From Acidobacteriota bacterium (GTDB taxonomy: Bacteria > Acidobacteriota > Terriglobia > Bryobacterales > Bryobacteraceae), in NCBI GenBank assembly GCA_016870995.1, contig VFZU01000002.1:1-64000 (forward strand): DNA of 64,000 nucleotides. The letters run 5' to 3'. Below the pieces are notes generated by a model. The model ran no database searches. It saw only the letters and a list, made by a program, of their open reading frames with translations, and was not told where the DNA came from. A program made the position numbers and the translations under genes. Shown piece by piece: positions 59,005-64,000 of the stretch (positions are counted from its first letter, which is position 1; the number at the start of each line of letters is the position of its first letter).

Positions 59005-60825
59005 ATGAAACTGAATCGAAGAAGAGCAGCAGAACTGTTGGTTGCGGGATCGCAAATCGGCGCAGCAAGCGCAGCGGCTACGGACATCACGCACGGCCCT
59101 TTTTTGGGACACGTCGGAATGACGGATGTGCATGTTTGGGCCCGCACGGCTCGCGCCGGGGGCTTTCGAGTGCAATACGGCACCAGCCCGGAAGCAATGA
59201 GCTCGACATCGAAGTTGTGCGCCACGGAAGCCTCGCATGACAATGCGGCGTGGCTGAAGCTGGAAGGGTTGCAGCCAGGAACCCGCTACTACTACAAGCT
59301 CGAGGGAACCAACAGCCCCGAGCGCAGTGGGACATTTCTAACGCTGCCCTCCGCCGATACTTACCGGGATGCGGAGACAAATCCCAAGGGGTTGTTCAAT
59401 TTCAGCTTTCAGTTCGGATCCTGCGCGGACCAGAAGGTTGGCGGGGCGAAAGGCGCCACGTTGCCTGCATATAAGACGATGCGGGAGCGCCATGGGTCGA
59501 AGGTGTTGTTCTCGATCATGAATGGCGACTGGGTGTACGAAGAGAAGCGCGATTACCCAGTAGCGGAATGGTTGAAGCAGTGCGGCCTGACGCCAGAAAA
59601 TACGCCTGCGATCGCGAAGCTTGCGCCCAGCATCACTGGCGTCTGGGAGAACTTCAAGTTGTATCTCGATCGCGGCAAGACTTTGTCAGCCTGGCATCGC
59701 GATGTCCCCGGGTACTTCACGCCGGACGATCACGAAATCCTGAACGATGTCACGGGCACCGGAACGGCTGGCGTGAAAACGCAAGAGGCGGTTTTTCGCG
59801 ATATTGCGCTGCGCGGCTGGTATGACTACATCGCGGGTTCAAATCCGCTGGTGACAAAACAAGGAATGCAGTTTGGCGAAGCCAAGTTTGAAGGATACAT
59901 TCTGACAGACCCTTCCGCAAGCTTTCGCAAAATCGATCTGGCTGAGGCTTCGAACGTGCACGTGCATTGGGGTGGCCAGTTGGCGGGTACGCCGCCGGGC
60001 AAGAAGCCACCTGTCGGCAACCCGAACGCGGGGGTTTATGAAATTGTCGCAGTGCTCGACGACAAACGCATTCGAGTGAAGCCTGGCTTTGCTCAAGCAG
60101 GCTCGGGAGCTTATTCCATCGGCCGGCAAAACTATTGCAGCTTTCGAGTCGGCAACGTGGAAGTGTACTTGCTCGATACGAGGGGCACGCGCGACCTGGG
60201 AGACTTCGACAATCCGAGGCGTGGCGGTCCGCTAATGTTGGGGCGCAAGCAGCATGAATGGCTGAAGAAGTCGATGAAAGAATCTGACGCCGATTTCTTC
60301 TTCCTCGCCTCGTCAGTGAATTTGATGATTCCGCATGTGGGCGCACCGAACTCCAAAGATCCAATCGCCGGAAAGGATGACGCGTGGACGGCCTTTCTCG
60401 CTGAACGCGAAGAGTTGCTTGCGTTCTGGGAGAACCTTGGCAAGCCTGTGATGGTGATGACCGGGGACCTGCACAACAGCTTTGCCGTGAAGGTCACCGA
60501 TCGAGTGTGGGAGTTTGCCGCCGGCCCCCACAACTCGCAGAACCATCCCGCGATTAGCGAAGGCAGCCGACCACCCAACGGCATGTTCGATTCCCGCGGA
60601 CGCAACTGTGAGATTCGCTGGTCGAGCTACATCCGCAACGATGTGCCAGCGCGGCTGCGCTGGTGGCCGATCTATGCGGTGGCACAGATCAACAATGTGT
60701 TTCCGAACCCCACGCCGGAGGGCAAGACTCGCTGGGTGGCGTATCCCAAGCCTCACGTGGTGATTCAGTACTTCGATGGCGTGACGGGCGACTTGCTTTA
60801 TGCCGAGCCCGTGCATGTGAAGTAG
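59005..60825 (+). CDS. phoD: PhoD-like alkaline phosphatase/phosphodiesterase
   Basis: 606 residues from ATG 59005. Leader KLNRRRAAELLVAGSQIGAA is a twin-arginine signal. An N-terminal fibronectin-like domain (VHVWARTARAGGFRVQYG, YYKLEGTNSPERSGTF) is followed by the PhoD metallophosphatase core: FSFQFGSCADQK, MNGDWVYEEKRD, YFTPDDHEILND and MVMTGDLHNSF. These carry the Asp/Asn/His metal ligands. Releases phosphate from mono- or diesters outside the cytoplasm. Co-transcribed with the receptor upstream. Confidence 0.92.
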   Translation: MKLNRRRAAELLVAGSQIGAASAAATDITHGPFLGHVGMTDVHVWARTARAGGFRVQYGTSPEAMSSTSKLCATEASHDNAAWLKLEGLQPGTRYYYKLEGTNSPERSGTFLTLPSADTYRDAETNPKGLFNFSFQFGSCADQKVGGAKGATLPAYKTMRERHGSKVLFSIMNGDWVYEEKRDYPVAEWLKQCGLTPENTPAIAKLAPSITGVWENFKLYLDRGKTLSAWHRDVPGYFTPDDHEILNDVTGTGTAGVKTQEAVFRDIALRGWYDYIAGSNPLVTKQGMQFGEAKFEGYILTDPSASFRKIDLAEASNVHVHWGGQLAGTPPGKKPPVGNPNAGVYEIVAVLDDKRIRVKPGFAQAGSGAYSIGRQNYCSFRVGNVEVYLLDTRGTRDLGDFDNPRRGGPLMLGRKQHEWLKKSMKESDADFFFLASSVNLMIPHVGAPNSKDPIAGKDDAWTAFLAEREELLAFWENLGKPVMVMTGDLHNSFAVKVTDRVWEFAAGPHNSQNHPAISEGSRPPNGMFDSRGRNCEIRWSSYIRNDVPARLRWWPIYAVAQINNVFPNPTPEGKTRWVAYPKPHVVIQYFDGVTGDLLYAEPVHVK

Positions 60826-60833
60826 CCGGTCGG

Positions 60834-63800
60834 CTACCAAACCATGCGGGCGCCTAACTGCACGCGGCGTCCAGGGTCGGCCGAATTGATGACGCCGAAT
60901 CCAGGAGCACCCAAGGCAGTTCCGGGATTGCCAAAGTTCGCTTGATTGGTGAGGTTGAAAAATTCACCGCGAAGCTGGATCTTGCGACGCTCGCCGATCG
61001 GGAAGTTCTTCAGCAACGAGACGTCAAAATTGATTTTGCCGTCGGCCCTCACAATGCCAACTCCGCCCGTACCGTTACGGAAAGCGGCGGGCTGCGCAAA
61101 CGCCGCCGTATTGAACCATCGCGAAGGGTTACGCTGATCGGTTGGCAGAGTTGGATCGCCAACCAGATCCGCCCGCAAAGCACCTGCCGAGAAGTTGTTG
61201 CGGGTGTCAACCAGAGTCGTCACCGTGAACGGGGCACCAGCCTGGAGCAGTGCGTTGATGCCAAGGTTCCAATCGCCAAGCACCCAGCGGACGGGAGAAT
61301 TCCCATTGAGGAAACGGCGGCCCGTCCCGAAGGGCAATTCGTAAACGCTCGCGAAAGTCATGCGGTGCGGCACGTCGTTGCCGCTGTAGCCGTAGTCGAG
61401 ACGGCGATTGTAGAAGTCAGAGTAGGGACCGCCATCGGCTCCCACCTGACCGCCGCCCTCGCTCGTGTTGTTGAGAAATTTCGACCAGGTATAAGTGCCA
61501 AGGAAGTTTAGCCCGCCGGAGAAGCGCTTCTCAAAACGGGTGGAGAGCGCGTGATAACTGGAATCGCCGAGACTCGGCAACACCGCGGTGACACCGCTAA
61601 ACTGCGGAAATGGCCGGAACCGCTGTATGTTTTGACCTGCTGCGGCTTGCTCAAGCGGAATCTGGTTGAGAGAGATGTTTGTGCTGGCAAGCTTGTGAGA
61701 AATGTTGCCGAGGTAAGTAGCTTCCAGAAGAATCCCGCCACGAACCACATGCTGCAAGCCCATGTTGAACTGATGCGAGTAGCCTGTGGATCGGCCGAAT
61801 TCGTAAAAGGTAACGGCGGTATTCGGTGCAGCGCCAACGCGGACCGAGCCAAAGGAATCGTTCAGCACCGAGGAGGCGAGCGCACTGGATCCTGGCCCCT
61901 GGCTCAACACAAAAGGATGCGTGATCCCTTGGTCTGGACTCACGAGGTTAATGGACTTCTCAAAGCCAAGGCTGGCGCTTGATGGCGCGCCGGCATCGAA
62001 CGGATGCGCGAAGTACGTGCCATAGCCGGCGCGAAGAACCGTGGTGTCCTTGCCGAATACTTTGTAGGCCAGACCAATACGGGGGCCGAAGTTATTCAGA
62101 TCGGTGCGGTAGGGACTTGTCGGCCAACCGTCTTGCCCCATGAAGCGGACCACTCCAGGAGTGCCGCTCACCGGATTGATTTGGTCGATGGCAAAACCAT
62201 TCATCCGGTTGTTGCTGTCGACGATCGGAGTATCGAGTTCCCAACGCAGACCCAGGTTCAGGGTGAGGTCACGGGAGAGCTTCCAATCGTCCTGTACAAA
62301 CCAGGCCCAGTAGGTACTTGAACGGTTCAGAACTTCCGTTTCGCGAACGGTGTAATTTGTCATCAAACCCAACAACATCGATGCGAAGCCGTTGCCGGAG
62401 GCGGCGGTGCCAGGTTGACCAGTGGAGAACGGTACGAAGTTGAAGCTACCGGAGGCGCTCGGGCGATTAATTTCGTAATTCATGCTCTTGCGATATTCGA
62501 AGCCGAACTTCAGGTTGTGGCGGCCTTTGACCCACGAGAAGTTGTCGATGATCTGATGTTGTTGGATGGGGAACTGACGGCGTTCCTGATTGCCGGCTCC
62601 CATCGCCGTGTAACCAGCGGTATTCAGAGTGGGGAAGGCCCCGGCTGGCAGATTGTTGAGCCCGATGGTCTTGCCCCAATCCTGCCCTAGGCCTTTAGAC
62701 CTTTCCCAATTGATGCGATTGCCATAGGTGTAGCGAAGCTCGTTAAGAATCGACGGAGTGAGGATCTTGTTGTAGCTCAGGTAGGTGTAGTGCTGGTGGC
62801 GTTGGGGATCGGTTAAGGTGTCAGCGGCATCCAGCGGGAAGACGGTGGTGTTGAAGCGGTCGTCTGAGTTGTAGAGATACCGGAAGGTCAGTTTGTCGTT
62901 CTGCGTCAGGTTGTGATCGACCTTGGCGGTGTAGTTGTCTCTTGGAAACTGCGTCACGTAGTTTGCCCGAAAGTTATTGACGCCGGTGGCGTTGTCGGGA
63001 GGCCGGTTGGGGAGCGGGAAGTATGTGGCGATCTTCTGCGCTGCAGCATCAAGCCGGCTGCGGGGGATGATGTTGCCGGGAAATTGCGTGCGGCGATTCT
63101 GGCCATTCACTAGCGCGGTGGTGGCGGGATCGAAGATGGGGTTTGAATTGGCGCTGAAGTTGCCTTCGCGCTGGGCGATGGTTGGTACGGTCATCGTACG
63201 CACGACGCCTTCGTTGCGGCGGCTGCCTTCATAGGCGAAGAAAAAGAACGTGCGGTCCTTGCCGTTGTAGAGCTTTGGAATGCGAATGGGACCGCCCACG
63301 GTGCCGCCGAACACGTTGTAACGCAGCGGCGCGCGAACTTTGCGGCCATCGGCGATGGGAGCAAAGAAATTGGCAGCGTCCAGCTTCTCGTTGCGGAAGT
63401 ATTCGAACAGGGTGCCTTGCAGTTGGTTGGTGCCGCTTTTGGTGGTGGCGATCACCACTCCTCCGGCGCTGCCGCCGTACTCGGCGCTGTAGCTATTGGA
63501 GAGCACCTTCACTTCCGCGACGGTTTCCACCGGGGGATCCAGATCTACCTGCCCGATGCCCAGGCGCATGTTCTGCGCAGTGCCGCCATCGATGAAGAAA
63601 TTCTGCGATTGGGTGCGGCCGCCCGCCAGAGAGAAGTTCGGCTTGCCACCGGCATCGTAATTGACAAAAACGGCAGCGCCGGTGAGGCCGATGATATTCA
63701 TGCTGCGGCGATCTCCGATCGGCATGTCTTCGATCGTCTTGGCCTCCACCAATTGGCTGACGTCGCTCGACCGCGTCTCGATCGATGACGCCGTTGCCAC

Positions 63801-64000
63801 CACGCTGATGGATTCAGTGACCGCGCCCACTTCGAGAGTAAGATTCAGCTCAAGACTCTGCCCGGTGGTGAGCGTCATGTTCGTACGAACCAACTTCTTG
63901 AACCCCGCCTTCTCCACGGTGAGCGTGTAGCGACCAATCGGCAGGGCACGCAGGGCATAGAATCCACTGTCATTGGAGGTAACTGTGGAGGGAGTACCAG
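60834..64000 (-). CDS. TonB-dependent receptor, Oar-like (runs past window end)
   Basis: At least 1054 residues are visible; the frame continues through 64000, so the signal peptide and first part of the carboxypeptidase-regulatory domain are missing. Visible: the end of that domain (ALRAKPIGRY-like sequence LRALPIGRYTLTVEKAGFKK), then the plug with VSQLVEAKTIEDMPIGDRRS (an IGDRR variant of the usual LNGRN), GLTGAAVFVNYDAGGKPNFS, and a large barrel ending RRVQLGARMVW. Convergent with phoD, 8 bases apart. Confidence 0.92.
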   Translation of the reverse strand, partial: GTPSTVTSNDSGFYALRALPIGRYTLTVEKAGFKKLVRTNMTLTTGQSLELNLTLEVGAVTESISVVATASSIETRSSDVSQLVEAKTIEDMPIGDRRSMNIIGLTGAAVFVNYDAGGKPNFSLAGGRTQSQNFFIDGGTAQNMRLGIGQVDLDPPVETVAEVKVLSNSYSAEYGGSAGGVVIATTKSGTNQLQGTLFEYFRNEKLDAANFFAPIADGRKVRAPLRYNVFGGTVGGPIRIPKLYNGKDRTFFFFAYEGSRRNEGVVRTMTVPTIAQREGNFSANSNPIFDPATTALVNGQNRRTQFPGNIIPRSRLDAAAQKIATYFPLPNRPPDNATGVNNFRANYVTQFPRDNYTAKVDHNLTQNDKLTFRYLYNSDDRFNTTVFPLDAADTLTDPQRHQHYTYLSYNKILTPSILNELRYTYGNRINWERSKGLGQDWGKTIGLNNLPAGAFPTLNTAGYTAMGAGNQERRQFPIQQHQIIDNFSWVKGRHNLKFGFEYRKSMNYEINRPSASGSFNFVPFSTGQPGTAASGNGFASMLLGLMTNYTVRETEVLNRSSTYWAWFVQDDWKLSRDLTLNLGLRWELDTPIVDSNNRMNGFAIDQINPVSGTPGVVRFMGQDGWPTSPYRTDLNNFGPRIGLAYKVFGKDTTVLRAGYGTYFAHPFDAGAPSSASLGFEKSINLVSPDQGITHPFVLSQGPGSSALASSVLNDSFGSVRVGAAPNTAVTFYEFGRSTGYSHQFNMGLQHVVRGGILLEATYLGNISHKLASTNISLNQIPLEQAAAGQNIQRFRPFPQFSGVTAVLPSLGDSSYHALSTRFEKRFSGGLNFLGTYTWSKFLNNTSEGGGQVGADGGPYSDFYNRRLDYGYSGNDVPHRMTFASVYELPFGTGRRFLNGNSPVRWVLGDWNLGINALLQAGAPFTVTTLVDTRNNFSAGALRADLVGDPTLPTDQRNPSRWFNTAAFAQPAAFRNGTGGVGIVRADGKINFDVSLLKNFPIGERRKIQLRGEFFNLTNQANFGNPGTALGAPGFGVINSADPGRRVQLGARMVW

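Noticed and set aside
1-64000. CRISPR arrays, insertion sequences, phage genes, tRNA or rRNA
   Set aside because: No regular spaced repeats, transposase motifs, terminal repeats or RNA gene signatures were seen by eye.

Overview
The window is a gene-dense, GC-rich bacterial chromosome segment. Its protein set points to Acidobacteriota, most likely the Bryobacterales/Solibacteres group: several very large TonB-dependent receptors with an N-terminal carboxypeptidase-regulatory domain and the Oar-type LPLNGRN plug motif, paired DUF1549/DUF1553 and DUF1501 proteins, a BlaI/M56 pair, and many secreted enzymes with twin-arginine-like leaders. This placement is inferred from gene content; no rRNA, tRNA, CRISPR array, insertion sequence or phage gene was seen. 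No stretch over 300 bases lacks a gene. The two longest non-coding gaps are 12702-12943 and 20329-20575.

Layout. 1-8.4 kb: tail of an unknown gene, a conserved hypothetical, an Lrp/AsnC regulator translationally coupled to a type B carboxylesterase, a penicillin-acylase-family hydrolase, then a tight four-gene operon (alpha/beta esterase, ATP-grasp ligase, secreted RraA-like protein, small membrane protein) and a TlpA-like thioredoxin protein. 8.5-16.3 kb: a TonB receptor abutting an AAC(3)-type acetyltransferase, then a compact operon of a GCS2/YbdK carboxylate-amine ligase, an M29 metallo-aminopeptidase and an ATP-grasp-like protein. 16.3-25.8 kb: a DUF1553/DUF1501 pair, an ECF sigma factor with a membrane protein, a CTP-synthase-like amidotransferase, a BlaI/M56 pair behind a palindromic promoter, YbjQ and a small secreted protein. 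25.8-42.3 kb: a 16-kb run of minus-strand genes with many overlapping starts and stops. It holds an ATP-grasp ligase, a cytochrome c/copper-monooxygenase fusion, an AGE-family epimerase, a second DUF1553/DUF1501 pair, a LacI regulator, a TonB receptor, an MFS carrier, an amidohydrolase and a frameshifted ZnuD-like TonB receptor. 42.3-64 kb: an Aas-like membrane acyltransferase fusion, a DUF6807 protein, tatA/B-tatC, a methyltransferase pair, an ABC-2 exporter, an ankyrin protein, an operon of Gfo/Idh oxidoreductase, MauG-like di-heme protein, cupredoxin-like lipoprotein and YVTN propeller, a TonB receptor with PhoD phosphatase, and a fifth TonB receptor running off the window.

How the genes work together. 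The general picture is an oligotrophic heterotroph taking up scarce substrates through dedicated TonB receptors and processing them with periplasmic hydrolases, several of them probably Tat-exported (a Tat operon is present). The least explained parts are the two amidoligase/peptidase operons at 4.8-7.4 kb and 12.9-16.3 kb, which together look like a pathway that makes and trims a peptide-like small molecule. Base composition is also odd: the plus strand is C-rich up to about 16.25 kb and G-rich beyond, whichever strand codes.
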